This document shows positions 16,840-25,727 of a stretch of 64,000 nt of DNA, one piece after another; the first letter of the stretch is position 1, and each line of letters starts with the position of its first letter. The position numbers and the translations under genes were made by a program. The stretch covers positions 806,001 to 870,000 of the forward strand of contig CBDDED010000003.1 in NCBI GenBank assembly GCA_965226825.1, in the 5' to 3' direction. The stretch comes from Io17-Chloro-G2 sp965226825. GTDB lineage: Bacteria > Chloroflexota > Dehalococcoidia > Lucifugimonadales > UBA3495. Below the pieces are notes generated by a model, which was given only the letters and a program-made list of their open reading frames with translations, was not told the origin of the DNA and searched no databases.

Positions 16840-17661
16840 ATGCCTGAAGAGAACATCAACGGCTACCGAATGTATTATGAGGTCCACGGACAGGGCGAGC
16901 CCATCGTAATGATCCACGGCGGCCTGGGTGGAGGCGAAGGTTGCGCCTCTTTGTCGGAGTGTCACGCCGAGGCCCTGTCGCGTGACTACCAGTTGATCAT
17001 ATACGACCGTCGGGCCGCTGGACGGTCGGAGACCCCCGCAGATGGGTATTCCATTGCCAACCAGACCCAAGACCTGCGGTCGCTTCTAAGGCGGCTGAAC
17101 GTCGAACGGGCCCACGTGCTGGGTTCGTCGGGCGGCGGCCCGATCGCCCTCACCCTGGCGCTAAACTATCCCCAAATGGTGAACACCCTGCTGCTGGTCA
17201 ACACCATGTCCTACGCCAGCGGTCCCGAGAGGGCGGCCCGCCAAAAGGAATTGGACTCCTTGATCGCCAACGAAGCCGCCTATGGCCGGGAAGGCTCGGT
17301 AGAGCGCGGCATCGAGGCGCGAAATCCGGGTCTCCGAGAAGCCGACCCGGCGCGGTTCCAACGCCTCAAAGCGGTCAATCTGGAAAAGTTCCCCGGAATG
17401 CTGGCCAGCATTCCGGCCTACCTGGACATTGGAGGTTCCATCGAGGGACGTTTGTCCAGCCTGGACATGCCCACGTTGATCGTGCACGGCGACGCCGACA
17501 CGACCATACCGGTGAGTTGCGCCCACACCCTGTACGAGATGATTTCCGACGCCCAGATTGAGATTGTTCCCGGCGCGGTGCACGGCCTGATGGCCAACGA
17601 GCCGGACCTGGTGCGCAAGATGATCGTGGACTTCATCGAGAAAGCCCCGGTGCGTACCTAA
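16840..17661 (+). CDS. Alpha/beta hydrolase
   Basis: The 273-residue protein is a classic single-domain alpha/beta hydrolase: oxyanion loop MIHGGLGGGEG, YDRRAAGRS, nucleophile elbow G-S-Ser97-G-G (VLGSSGGGP), acid in VHGDADTTIP (Asp218 or Asp220) and catalytic His248 in GAVHGLM. It resembles meta-cleavage-product hydrolases and haloperoxidase-like esterases, but the substrate cannot be assigned. The ATG at 16840 has AGGAG at 8 nt. It heads a same-strand run with the VOC protein and the ThDP enzyme, which could form a small catabolic unit. Confidence 0.87.
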   Translation: MPEENINGYRMYYEVHGQGEPIVMIHGGLGGGEGCASLSECHAEALSRDYQLIIYDRRAAGRSETPADGYSIANQTQDLRSLLRRLNVERAHVLGSSGGGPIALTLALNYPQMVNTLLLVNTMSYASGPERAARQKELDSLIANEAAYGREGSVERGIEARNPGLREADPARFQRLKAVNLEKFPGMLASIPAYLDIGGSIEGRLSSLDMPTLIVHGDADTTIPVSCAHTLYEMISDAQIEIVPGAVHGLMANEPDLVRKMIVDFIEKAPVRT

Positions 17662-17705
17662 GCACCTGAAGACTCAGCACCTGAAGACTCAAGACCTGGA
17701 AACTC
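17661..17705. repeat. Tandem duplication, 15-bp unit, two exact copies plus a decayed third
   Basis: AGCACCTGAAGACTC at 17661-17675 and 17676-17690, then AAGACCTGGAAACTC at 17691-17705. It begins at the last base of the hydrolase stop codon and ends 21 nt before the VOC start. Confidence 0.8.
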
Positions 17706-17725
17706 TCCGGGCGAGGAAGGAGAAC

Positions 17726-18133
17726 ATGGCCAACGCAGGAATTGACCATATAGCGATACCCACCGCAAACGCTGAGCGGTTGATCGAGTTTTACACGGCG
17801 CTGGGTTTCCCAATCAACGATGAAGAAGAATGGCGGGCCGGCCGCGCCAGAATATTTTCAATCCAGGTTGGAGACTCCAAGATAAATGTCCATCCTGAAG
17901 GGTTTACCGCCGACCTGAGAGGCCCCACGGCAGTGCCCGGCTGCGGCGATATTTGCTTTGTGTGGGACGGCGACGCAGAAGAATGCAAGACATGGCTGGA
18001 AAATGCCGGGGTTGAGGTTATCCGGGGGCCGGGTCCGCGGAAAGGGGCCCGGGGCGGCGGCGTGCATCCGGCGGTGAGCCTCTACGCCAGGGACCCGGAC
18101 CAGAACTTGTTGGAGTGGATGGTGTACCAGTAA
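17726..18133 (+). CDS. VOC family (glyoxalase/dioxygenase-fold) protein
   Basis: The 135-residue protein has two beta-alpha-beta-beta-beta modules: IDHIAIPTANAERLIEFYTALGF at the start and a second half ending PDQNLLEWMVYQ. The metal ligands expected for the fold are present as His in the first strand (DHIA), a His in the middle (KINVHPEG) and Glu near the end (LLEW). VOC proteins include glyoxalase I, extradiol dioxygenases and fosfomycin-resistance enzymes; at this length a lyase or isomerase is more likely than a dioxygenase. AGGAG precedes the ATG. It sits between a hydrolase and a ThDP enzyme on the same strand. Confidence 0.87.
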   Translation: MANAGIDHIAIPTANAERLIEFYTALGFPINDEEEWRAGRARIFSIQVGDSKINVHPEGFTADLRGPTAVPGCGDICFVWDGDAEECKTWLENAGVEVIRGPGPRKGARGGGVHPAVSLYARDPDQNLLEWMVYQ

Positions 18134-18224
18134 AGCTCCACGGCCCAACGTTTTATGTCAACAAACCGAGCACAACAACCCTAAAATAACAACCACAATT
18201 GACGACAAGAAAGGAAGGTAGACG

Positions 18225-19898
18225 ATGCCATTGATGACCGGCAAGCAAGCCCTGGCGGAAATGCTCATCGCAGAGGGAGTCGAGTTCATATTCGGCAACC
18301 CCGGCACCAGCGAAACGCCGTTCCTGGACGGGCTGCAGGATTATCCCCAGTTGAAGTACATGCAGGCGCTTCAGGAAGGAACGGCCGTCGGTATGGCCGA
18401 CGGATACGCTCGGGCCACCGGCCGCCCCGCGTTCGCCAATATCCACATCGCCGGCGGTCTGGCCAACGGCATCAGCGGCCTTTACAACGCCTTCCGGGGC
18501 GGAACACCCCTGGTGCTTACCGCCGGCAACTCCGACACGCGTATGCAGATGGAGGAGCCCACGCTATCGGGAGACCTGGTGCAAATGACCGCCCAATACA
18601 CCAAGTGGAGCGCGGAGATAAAGCACGCTTCAGAGTTGCCCATGGCCATCCGCCGGGCGTTCAAGGAGGCCAAGACTCCCCCCACGGGCCCGGTTTTCCT
18701 GTCCTTCCCCTGGGACACCATGGATGAATCCGCCGACATGGAAATTATCGCGTCGGCCCCCGGCTACCATCGGATTCGGCCCGACCGTGAAGCCCTGGAG
18801 CGGTCGTCGGCGTTGTTGTCCAACGCCTCGGACCCCGTCATTGTTGTTGGTGACCGGGTTGCCCAGTCCGGGGCCTCCTCGGAATTGGTCGAGGTGGCGG
18901 AACGATTGGGCGCCCGAGTTTTCGCAACCTCTTACTCAGAGGTCAACTTTCCGACCAGCCATCCCCTGTGGGGCGGCATCCTGAACACCAGCAGTGCCTC
19001 TGCCCGCCAGGCTTTCGCCGGTTCCGACGTCGTCCTGGCCGTGGGAGCAAATGTTTTCTCGTCGTTCTTGTACGTTGGTGAACCGTTCCTGGACCCCGGC
19101 ACCAAGCTGGTCCACCTGGACAACGCATCGTGGGAAGTGGAAAAAATCTACGCCACGGAAGTGGGCGTCCTGGCAGACCCCAAAGCCGGCCTGGCCGAAT
19201 TGGCGATGGCTTTGGACCAGGACATGTCCGCCTCTGCAAAGGAAGCGGCTGCAACCCGCTCTGCCACCTGGGGCGAGTTGAAATCCAAGTCTGCTCAGGA
19301 CCGGGATCAGCTGGCTCGGGCGAAATGGGACAACCGGCCCATGCCGGTGGAACGGATGATGCACGAGTTGGCTCAAGCGGTTCCCGAGGGAACCATCATG
19401 GCCGATGAGTCAATCACGTCCCGCGGGGCGGTCATGAACGCTTTCGACTTTGACGAGCCCGGAAGCATGTTCAGCATCCGCGGCGGCGCGCTTGGTTGGG
19501 GAATGCCCGGCTCCCTTGGCGTGAAACTTGCCAACCCAGACCGGCCGGTGCTGGCCATCGTGGGGGACGGGGCTTCCTTGTACACCGTGCAGGCCCTGTG
19601 GACCGCCTCCCGCTACAACATCCCGGTTGTCTATGCCATCTGCAACAACCGCGCCTACCGGATCCTGAAGGTCAACATGGAGATCTACCTGCGCAACATG
19701 CTGAAGGACACCGATCGAAAGAGCGACTACGTCGGCATGGACTTCGAAAACACTCTGGACCTCGCTGCTTTGGCCTCCGCCATGGGAGTCGCCGGTGAAA
19801 AGATAGAGGACCCCGAAGCCATCAAGGGCGCAGTGGAAAAGGCCTTCGCCAGCGGCAAACCGGCGCTTTTGGACATCAGCATCGACGGGTCGGTCTAG
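18225..19898 (+). CDS. Thiamine-diphosphate-dependent enzyme, benzoylformate-decarboxylase-like
   Basis: The 557-residue protein has the three-domain layout of ThDP decarboxylases/synthases. Near the N-terminus FGNPGTSETPF resembles benzoylformate decarboxylase; Glu51 (ALQEGTAVG) is the conserved cofactor-activating glutamate and His74 (NIHIAGG) matches an active-site histidine of that branch. The cofactor motif starts Gly447-Asp448-Gly449 and ends ICNN about 25 residues later. It likely decarboxylates or ligates a 2-oxo acid. It is only distantly similar to the other ThDP enzyme at 39943. AAGGAAGG lies before the ATG. The 328 bp after its stop hold nothing recognisable until the element at 20237. 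Confidence 0.88.
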   Translation: MPLMTGKQALAEMLIAEGVEFIFGNPGTSETPFLDGLQDYPQLKYMQALQEGTAVGMADGYARATGRPAFANIHIAGGLANGISGLYNAFRGGTPLVLTAGNSDTRMQMEEPTLSGDLVQMTAQYTKWSAEIKHASELPMAIRRAFKEAKTPPTGPVFLSFPWDTMDESADMEIIASAPGYHRIRPDREALERSSALLSNASDPVIVVGDRVAQSGASSELVEVAERLGARVFATSYSEVNFPTSHPLWGGILNTSSASARQAFAGSDVVLAVGANVFSSFLYVGEPFLDPGTKLVHLDNASWEVEKIYATEVGVLADPKAGLAELAMALDQDMSASAKEAAATRSATWGELKSKSAQDRDQLARAKWDNRPMPVERMMHELAQAVPEGTIMADESITSRGAVMNAFDFDEPGSMFSIRGGALGWGMPGSLGVKLANPDRPVLAIVGDGASLYTVQALWTASRYNIPVVYAICNNRAYRILKVNMEIYLRNMLKDTDRKSDYVGMDFENTLDLAALASAMGVAGEKIEDPEAIKGAVEKAFASGKPALLDISIDGSV

Positions 19899-20236
19899 GC
19901 ACCGGGACAACCCCAGATTCATCAGGCCTGCCTTCTCATTCGGCAGCGTTCAGGAATCGCCGGTGAATCTGGGATACCCAAAAGCCCACCCAGGAAAGGG
20001 TAACCGGGGCGGAAGTCATGGGTTGAACCTTGTCGAGCCCCGCGCTTCTGACAGACGAATCGAGCTAACAGCCGAGTCGTGGCCTTCCCTACCGGAACCG
20101 GAACGTTGGGTATCCGGCAATGCGGTTACTGTTAGGGCCCACAGCTATTGACCGTTCAGGATATCGCCAACTGGCACCGCGTCAAAGCTCCACTTCCCGG
20201 AAATTCTGTGCCTGAGCGGACGGGTTGCTAATTCGG

Positions 20237-20611
20237 CAGGGCAATCGCATTTACAACGCCGACACCCGGGTGACCACCAACCGTCATTGCCATGAAAGTA
20301 GGCTACTTTTATCCTTCATACGTGGTCTTGGAAGACCACCCCCGTCATTCTCGCCGCAGCGGGAATCCAGAGCCCTTTCCCACATCCAAATACGTGGGAC
20401 AATGCCGGCGTGGTCCACACTGGACTGGTCTCCTTGGCTGAGAGGCGAGGCGTCCTGCGTATCCCGACCAAGTCTTTCGAGATAAAGGGCTCTGGATTCC
20501 CGCTGCGGCGAGAATGACGGGGTGGGGGTGCGCTCCCTCCTGACTTCTCCTGGCCGCGGGAAGGAGGACATTTCGGACATACTAGCCGCAGTTTGTAATG
20601 CGATTGCCCTG
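20237..20611. mobile_element. MITE-like non-autonomous element with terminal inverted repeats and 10-bp target duplication
   Basis: The ends are CAGGGCAATCGCATTTACAA (from 20237) and the inverse of CAGGGCAATCGCATTACAAA (ending 20611), differing by one base. The element is flanked by a perfect direct repeat GCTAATTCGG at 20227-20236 and 20612-20621. Inside is a second, perfect 37-bp inverted repeat (20341-20377 with 20485-20521). There is no transposase. The CAGGG ends and 10-bp duplication would suit an ISAs1-type element, but this is inference. The target-site duplication is intact, so insertion is probably fairly recent. Confidence 0.75.
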
Positions 20612-20675
20612 GCTAATTCGGGGTTCCGGTTGACGGATTCCAGAATCCCAACTACACTTTCTGCCCTTGGAACCC

Positions 20676-20709
20676 CTCGTAAACCCCATAGTCTCGTAAA
20701 ACCCATAGT
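20676..20709. repeat. Tandem duplication, two copies of 17 bp
   Basis: CTCGTAAACCCCATAGT (20676-20692) is followed by CTCGTAAAACCCATAGT (20693-20709), one mismatch, 129 bp before the LLM start. Confidence 0.75.
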
Positions 20710-20837
20710 ACGGAAAGCCGCAGGCCCAGGTTTGGCGGGTCCTGAGGGAAGGCCACAACCTGGGATGAAATCGATTGCCGCCCCATGGCTGATTCGAGAA
20801 CCAACCTGACTCCAGGGCCACATGTGCCGGAGGCGCC

Positions 20838-22010
20838 ATGATCAAAACCTTCTCCGCTCTATACGCCGGTCACGTACTGGAGGGTGATAGCATAGGCTTT
20901 GACGGCACACCTCACGATGACCGGTGGTACCCCAACAACCGTCTAACCCAGGCGTTTGACATCGCCCGGGATGTTGCCCAACTTCTGGAAGAACTGGACT
21001 ACGACGTTCTATGGATGGCCGAGCACCATTTTCAACGGGAAGGATACGAATGTATCCCCAACCTGATGATTCTCAGCCAGTACTTGGCCCAGCACACAAA
21101 AAGGATTAAGTTCGGCTGCGCCTTCAACGTGTTGCCCATGTGGCATCCCCTCCGGCTGGCGGAGGACTTTGCGATGGTGGACGTGCTCACCGGAGGCCGG
21201 ATTATTTTTGGGGTGGGCCGCGGGTATCACACCCGTGAAGTGGAGACTTTCGGCGCCCCCATGATGGATGCCGAGCTCAACCGGGACCTGTTCGAAGAGC
21301 AGTTCGAAATCATCATCAAGGCGTTCAACCAGGAAAAATTCACCCACCACGGAACCTACTACACACTGCCTCCGGCGGTTGGATATCGAGGTTACCAGCT
21401 CACAGATTTGACGCTGGTTCCCAGGCCGGCCCATCTGCCCGTGGAAACCTGGCAGCCCATTGTCAGCGGCAACTCCAGGGGTATGGACTTCATGGCCAAA
21501 CACCAGATCAACGGCATGATGCTAGGATCCGCAACAGAATTTGTAGATCGATGGGTGCGCGCCTACCAGGAAGCCAACGCCCGCCGCGGCCGGGATTTGG
21601 CGTTGGGTGAAAACATGGCGCTGGGGCTTTGGGCCTACATTGACGACAACCGGGAGAAGGCAGAGAAGAATTTGGAGCCTCTGTTCGAAGAGCACGTCAA
21701 GTTCGCCGCGCCTCTTGGCATGCTGCGCTACAACCAGGAACAGATGCGGGCCACCGGTCCGGCCGGAGTGGCTACCCACATAGCCGCTGGCTCCAACTTT
21801 AGAGAGGTGATTGACAACCGCGCCTGGTTTGCCGGAAGCCCGGAAGACACCATAGATTACTTGAAAGAGATAGAAGAAAAGTACCCAGGGCTGGAACAAG
21901 TGATCATAGCGTTCCCAATGGGGGAGTCAAAAGCAGAATTCGCCCAGCAGATCACGCGGTTCGCCCGGGAAGTCATGCCAGCCTTCCGAAGCCAATCGGT
22001 GACAGCATAG
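20838..22010 (+). CDS. LLM class flavin-dependent oxidoreductase (long form)
   Basis: The 390-residue luciferase-like monooxygenase has the alpha-subunit-type motif DYDVLWMAEHHF near residue 54, LAEDFAMVDVLTGGRIIFGVGRGY around 110-130 and a long C-terminal half with EEHVKFAAPLGM. It belongs to the flavin monooxygenase branch that is strongly expanded in SAR202-like genomes, where roles in oxidising recalcitrant organic matter have been proposed; the substrate is unknown. GGAGG precedes the ATG. The dodecin gene follows 96 bp downstream on the same strand, and a flavin store beside a flavin enzyme is suggestive. Confidence 0.9.
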   Translation: MIKTFSALYAGHVLEGDSIGFDGTPHDDRWYPNNRLTQAFDIARDVAQLLEELDYDVLWMAEHHFQREGYECIPNLMILSQYLAQHTKRIKFGCAFNVLPMWHPLRLAEDFAMVDVLTGGRIIFGVGRGYHTREVETFGAPMMDAELNRDLFEEQFEIIIKAFNQEKFTHHGTYYTLPPAVGYRGYQLTDLTLVPRPAHLPVETWQPIVSGNSRGMDFMAKHQINGMMLGSATEFVDRWVRAYQEANARRGRDLALGENMALGLWAYIDDNREKAEKNLEPLFEEHVKFAAPLGMLRYNQEQMRATGPAGVATHIAAGSNFREVIDNRAWFAGSPEDTIDYLKEIEEKYPGLEQVIIAFPMGESKAEFAQQITRFAREVMPAFRSQSVTA

Positions 22011-22106
22011 GCCAATCCCAATAATTCCTAGTTCGCAGCAGCGGGCGCCGTCAGCCTTGGTGGCGATTGGCGCTGCCTAAACTAATTCGCGCCTGAGGAG
22101 GCAATC

Positions 22107-22337
22107 ATGCAGGACCACACTTACAAGGTTATACAACTGGTAGGTTCTTCAAACGAAAACGTACAGGCAGCAATCGAGAACGCTATAGGCCGAGCTTCGC
22201 AAACAATACGCAACCTTGACTGGTTCGTGGTCAAAGAAGTCCGGGGAAACATTCAGGACGGCAGTGTGGCCTGGTACCAGGTGACCGTGGACATCGGTTT
22301 CAGGGTAGTTGGCGCTGACGACGTAAACCAGGGATAG
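22107..22337 (+). CDS. Dodecin family flavin-binding protein
   Basis: The 76-residue protein fits dodecin: YKVIQLVGSS, ...AIENAIGRASQTIRNLDWFVVKEVRG, and a C-terminal YQVTVDIGFRV strand. Dodecins form hollow dodecamers that bind riboflavin, lumichrome or FMN between stacked tryptophans; Trp39 in LDWF is in the right place. The function is storage or quenching of free flavin. AGGAGG lies before the ATG. It follows an LLM flavin oxidoreductase and faces a convergent nitroreductase-fold gene, both flavin enzymes. Confidence 0.9.
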   Translation: MQDHTYKVIQLVGSSNENVQAAIENAIGRASQTIRNLDWFVVKEVRGNIQDGSVAWYQVTVDIGFRVVGADDVNQG

Positions 22338-22552
22338 TCACAGCCGGCTTCGGGCCTCACTCCTGTTGTAGGCGCTTCCAGAGTACTGGTCGCCGAACAA
22401 CCGGACTGCCCGTCAGACATCCGAACCTAAACGTCGTCTCTCAGGCCTCTACACGTCATACATCCAATTGACGGTGGGGGCTTGGTTTGAGTTGTAAAGG
22501 CGACAACCGATAACAGGGGTCAACTCTCCGGCGGGAATGAAGCTATTCCGGC

Positions 22553-24208
22553 TCAGATCTTGCTATTGACCGGAGCTCCGCCCGCGCCCCGAGCCAGGGA
22601 GTCCAGCAGGATTCCAACCCTGGAACGGAATGGCCGGACTCTGTTGGTTGAGTCGGTCAACCCCAGCGCGACCAAAAACATCAGGCTTTTACGCGGGCGG
22701 CGGTCCGCCTGATTTCCTGACCTGGGTACCTGGTCGCTGGCGAAAAACTCCGATACGTCCTCGTCATAGAAAGTCATGCCGCTGGCGCCCAGGCCCAGAG
22801 CATGGGCCGCCAAATAGACTCGCCCGCCCAGGATTCCAGCTTCGAGTTGGGCGGCCCGGTATCCCCGGTTTCCCCACCGGCTCAACACCTGGTCCAGGTC
22901 GGCCATAAAGAAAAACACCGTGCTGGCGTCGGCGCCCAGGGCCTGCTCGAAGCACAGGTGCCCGGCCTCGTGACGGAGGTTGCCTTGTCTCAGCAATTCA
23001 AGACCGGATTGCTCCGGGGAGTAGCGATAGGAACCCGGTTCCAGGTCTTCAACCCCATTGGCTATCAAGTATGTTTCCAGGAGGCTGGGCTGGCCCGAAG
23101 GTAAGAAGTCGGCGGCCACCGGCGTCGTCGCCGACGTCAGTACTGCCGTGAACTTGTCCAGAGGGATCGACTCCCGGGCAAACCGCCGGGTGGAACCCCG
23201 CTGCAAAATCGTCTCCCCCAATGGACCTCCGCCGAGAGATTGACCGTTCCCGTCCGTATTTTGGGAGGTCTCCAAAGCACGGTAGGGGCCGCTTGAGGGC
23301 GCAGGGGCTGGCGGGTAAGGGTTCGAGTCTTTCCCCCAGCGTACAACCTCACCGCGTTGCTCCAGGCTGGATTCCCAGTGAATCTCCTGGATTTCCGGGT
23401 AATCGATCTCGACCTCAATAGCGTCGAGGCATTCCGAGCCTGGGTCGACAGAATCTGCCGGATATGACAGAGGCGGTACGGGATTGTCCCGGGGCGCTCC
23501 CAAAGGAACCACACAAACCGCTGCTTCCTGGTCGCTCTCCAGCCCCAGCAACCGGTTGACTTCCTCATCAACAAACCCGGCAACCACCTGCGCCGCCAGC
23601 CCGGTGGCTGATGCGGTTGCCAGCAGGTTGGCAAGAATCGTCCCTGCATCCCAATAACAGTACCGGTAACTGCGGAGCCGGTACTTCCAGGCGCTGCGCC
23701 AGAAATTCGTCGCAAGGACCAGGCTGGCCGGAGTTGAGGCCGCCACCGCCGGGTCGGCCAGCGAATCGGCCAAGGTTCCCCGGTAATCGCCCTCCCGAAG
23801 CCGCACCAAACTGAACTCCGCGGGCGAGAAATGGTAAACACCGGCGGCCAGTCCAGGAACTTCCCTGGAAACCAGGTAAATCTCAACCGGATAGAGCGCC
23901 CCCGCCGACGCTGCGGCCCGGTAGTGCACCTCTCCCGCCACCGGCAGGACCGCCTTTCGGATTAGCCCTGCGGACAGGTGCAAAATCCTGGCCAGGCCCG
24001 GCAGGTCCAGGGATGATTCGGCGACCGCCATGGGGGAGGTCAAGGCATCGAGCGTGGAGACAGCGGATCCCAGGTCGCTTTGGGGAAGCGGAATTACCGG
24101 CAAGCCCGAATAGCTCTTGTAAAGGGGAGGCTTGTTGTTGAGGTTGATGTAGTTAAGTTTAGTAGCCTCGTGGTAGGCGCGAGCAGCTTCAGTGTCCCGG
24201 TTGCTCAA
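22553..24208 (-). CDS. SagB/ThcOx-type dehydrogenase, two nitroreductase-fold domains
   Basis: The 551-residue protein has an N-terminal AYHEATK segment followed by two nitroreductase-fold halves, about 60-260 and 325-535. Both carry ALYPVEIYLVS- or LETYLIAN-like strands, PG.Y.(F/Y)SP and AA..GL. motifs. Related SagB-type enzymes use FMN to oxidise azolines to azoles in thiazole/oxazole-modified peptides, but many two-domain members occur without such clusters. No YcaO cyclodehydratase or precursor peptide is seen here. The TTG at 24208 is the start because CCGGAGG lies 5 nt upstream. Convergent with dodecin. Confidence 0.85.
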   Translation of the reverse strand: MSNRDTEAARAYHEATKLNYINLNNKPPLYKSYSGLPVIPLPQSDLGSAVSTLDALTSPMAVAESSLDLPGLARILHLSAGLIRKAVLPVAGEVHYRAAASAGALYPVEIYLVSREVPGLAAGVYHFSPAEFSLVRLREGDYRGTLADSLADPAVAASTPASLVLATNFWRSAWKYRLRSYRYCYWDAGTILANLLATASATGLAAQVVAGFVDEEVNRLLGLESDQEAAVCVVPLGAPRDNPVPPLSYPADSVDPGSECLDAIEVEIDYPEIQEIHWESSLEQRGEVVRWGKDSNPYPPAPAPSSGPYRALETSQNTDGNGQSLGGGPLGETILQRGSTRRFARESIPLDKFTAVLTSATTPVAADFLPSGQPSLLETYLIANGVEDLEPGSYRYSPEQSGLELLRQGNLRHEAGHLCFEQALGADASTVFFFMADLDQVLSRWGNRGYRAAQLEAGILGGRVYLAAHALGLGASGMTFYDEDVSEFFASDQVPRSGNQADRRPRKSLMFLVALGLTDSTNRVRPFRSRVGILLDSLARGAGGAPVNSKI

Positions 24209-24339
24209 GGCAGCCTCCGGATCAAATTCTTCTGGATTCTAAGGCGGGGTCGCATCCACAGCAGGCAGGTAAACCCCGTTAATACGGGTGAGTGGAACGG
24301 CGCCGGCCGGGAAGGTCTGGGTCACAATATTATGTCGAG

Positions 24340-25149
24340 TTAAATTGTACCTTCGTAGTGGGGAGTTCTCTTTTCTACGAAGGCGCTGGCCGCCTCTTTG
24401 TGGTCGGGGTGCCGGGAGCTTCGTTCCTCCAGCGCCAGACCCAGGTCCAGGGCAACGTTCAACTCGTTCCAGATACGCCGGTTGACGGCATGCTTGGTGC
24501 CGCGGATAGCCAGCGCCGGCCCATCGGCCAGCCGCCGGGCTAGGCCCATCACCGTCTCTTGCAAATCATCGTGAGGGACCACCTTGTTGATCAAGCCGAT
24601 GCGTTCCGCTTCCGCAGCGTCAATAATGTCCCCGGTCATCAACAACTCCTTGGCCTTTGACACGCCGATGAGCAACGGCCAGATGACCGCTCCGCCGTCG
24701 CCGGCCACCAATCCCGCCTTGACGTGGGTGTCACCGATGCGTGCCCGGTCGGAGGCATATATGACGTCACAGAACAACGCTATGGTGGCGCCAAGTCCAG
24801 CGGCAACGCCGTTCAGCGCACAGATTACCGGCTGCTCGACCCACAGGATATTGTGGATGATCCGGCGTCCGCTATAGGAAACCGCGCCAACCTTCTTTTG
24901 TTGCAGGGCGATTGCGCCGCCCCTCTCATCCATGGCCTGCACGTCGCCTCCGGAGCAAAATCCCCGGCCGGCCCCGGTTACCACCACCGCTCGAACGTCG
25001 CCGTCCCGCCCAACCTTGCCGAAGACATCCTCCAACTCGGCGTGCATCACCTCGTTGACCGCGTTGAGGCGTTCAGGGCGGTTCAACGTAATGGTAAGAA
25101 TTCCGTCGTCAAATCCTACCTGCAAAGTTTCATAGTTGTAATCAGCCAT
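24340..25149 (-). CDS. Enoyl-CoA hydratase/isomerase family protein
   Basis: The 269-residue crotonase-fold protein has the oxyanion-hole motif GRGFCSGGDV, then VICALNGVAAGLGATIALFCD, and GLVAGDGGAVIWPLLIG where the catalytic acid region lies. It acts on CoA thioesters, adding water to a double bond or shifting it. The ATG at 25149 has GAGGAA upstream; an in-frame TTG at 25161 lies before that site. The last helix (EERSSRHPDHKEAASAFVEKR) is typical. It is on the same strand as, and 66 bp downstream of, the EVE gene, which follows the acyl-CoA ligase, so the three may be co-transcribed. Confidence 0.9.
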   Translation of the reverse strand: MADYNYETLQVGFDDGILTITLNRPERLNAVNEVMHAELEDVFGKVGRDGDVRAVVVTGAGRGFCSGGDVQAMDERGGAIALQQKKVGAVSYSGRRIIHNILWVEQPVICALNGVAAGLGATIALFCDVIYASDRARIGDTHVKAGLVAGDGGAVIWPLLIGVSKAKELLMTGDIIDAAEAERIGLINKVVPHDDLQETVMGLARRLADGPALAIRGTKHAVNRRIWNELNVALDLGLALEERSSRHPDHKEAASAFVEKRTPHYEGTI

Positions 25150-25215
25150 TCCATTCCTCAACTGTTCGTCGTCTCAACTGGATCGGTGCCCGCAAGCTTA
25201 CGCATTGGCCCGTGG

Positions 25216-25692
25216 TTATGGCCTGGCGCTCATGGCCAGGACTTCCAGCCATTCTTCCTCGGTTACCGGCTGGATGGACAGGCGCATGCCCTTTTTCACC
25301 AGCAGCATATTCTGCAAATTGGGATTGTCTTTGATTTCCTGCAGCGTTACCGGCCGGTCCAGTTCCCGCTCGCCTTGAATGTCCACCATGAGCCAGGCGG
25401 GATTGCCTGGGTCGCTCTTGGGGTCGTAATGCTTTTCGGCAGGGTCGAATGCGGTGGCGTCCGGGTAGGACTCCCCAACGATTTTGGCCAGCCCCACGAC
25501 GGCCATCGGTTTTGCTGTGGAGTGGTAGAAAAGAATGCTGTCGCCGACCTTCATTTCGTCCCGCATGAGGTTGCGGACCTGGTAGTTGCGCACACCGTCC
25601 CATTCCGCGGTCCGGTCCGGCTCCGCCATCAAGTCAGCAAACGAATACGCCGTTGGTTCAGACTTGAAAAGCCAGTATCTTCGGTCTGCCAT
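25216..25692 (-). CDS. EVE domain-containing protein
   Basis: The 158-residue protein is a single EVE/PUA-like domain: YWLFKSEP at the N-terminus, W.GVRN.Q.RN.MR..M..GD..LFYHS in the first half and P.WLMVDI in the second. The family binds modified bases in nucleic acids; bacterial stand-alone members are widespread and poorly characterised. It sits between an acyl-CoA ligase (35 bp upstream) and an enoyl-CoA hydratase, which looks like operon convenience rather than shared function. AGGAGAG lies before the ATG. Confidence 0.92.
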   Translation of the reverse strand: MADRRYWLFKSEPTAYSFADLMAEPDRTAEWDGVRNYQVRNLMRDEMKVGDSILFYHSTAKPMAVVGLAKIVGESYPDATAFDPAEKHYDPKSDPGNPAWLMVDIQGERELDRPVTLQEIKDNPNLQNMLLVKKGMRLSIQPVTEEEWLEVLAMSARP

Positions 25693-25727
25693 TGTTCCTC
25701 TCCTGTCAACTCCTAAAACCGCCCCGG

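Noticed and set aside
22553..24208. A thiazole/oxazole-modified peptide biosynthesis cluster around the SagB-type gene
   Set aside because: No YcaO protein, precursor peptide or exporter lies nearby.
24724..25716. 330-codon plus-strand frame over the crotonase and EVE genes
   Set aside because: It is antisense to two well-recognised proteins and shows no domain or ribosome site.
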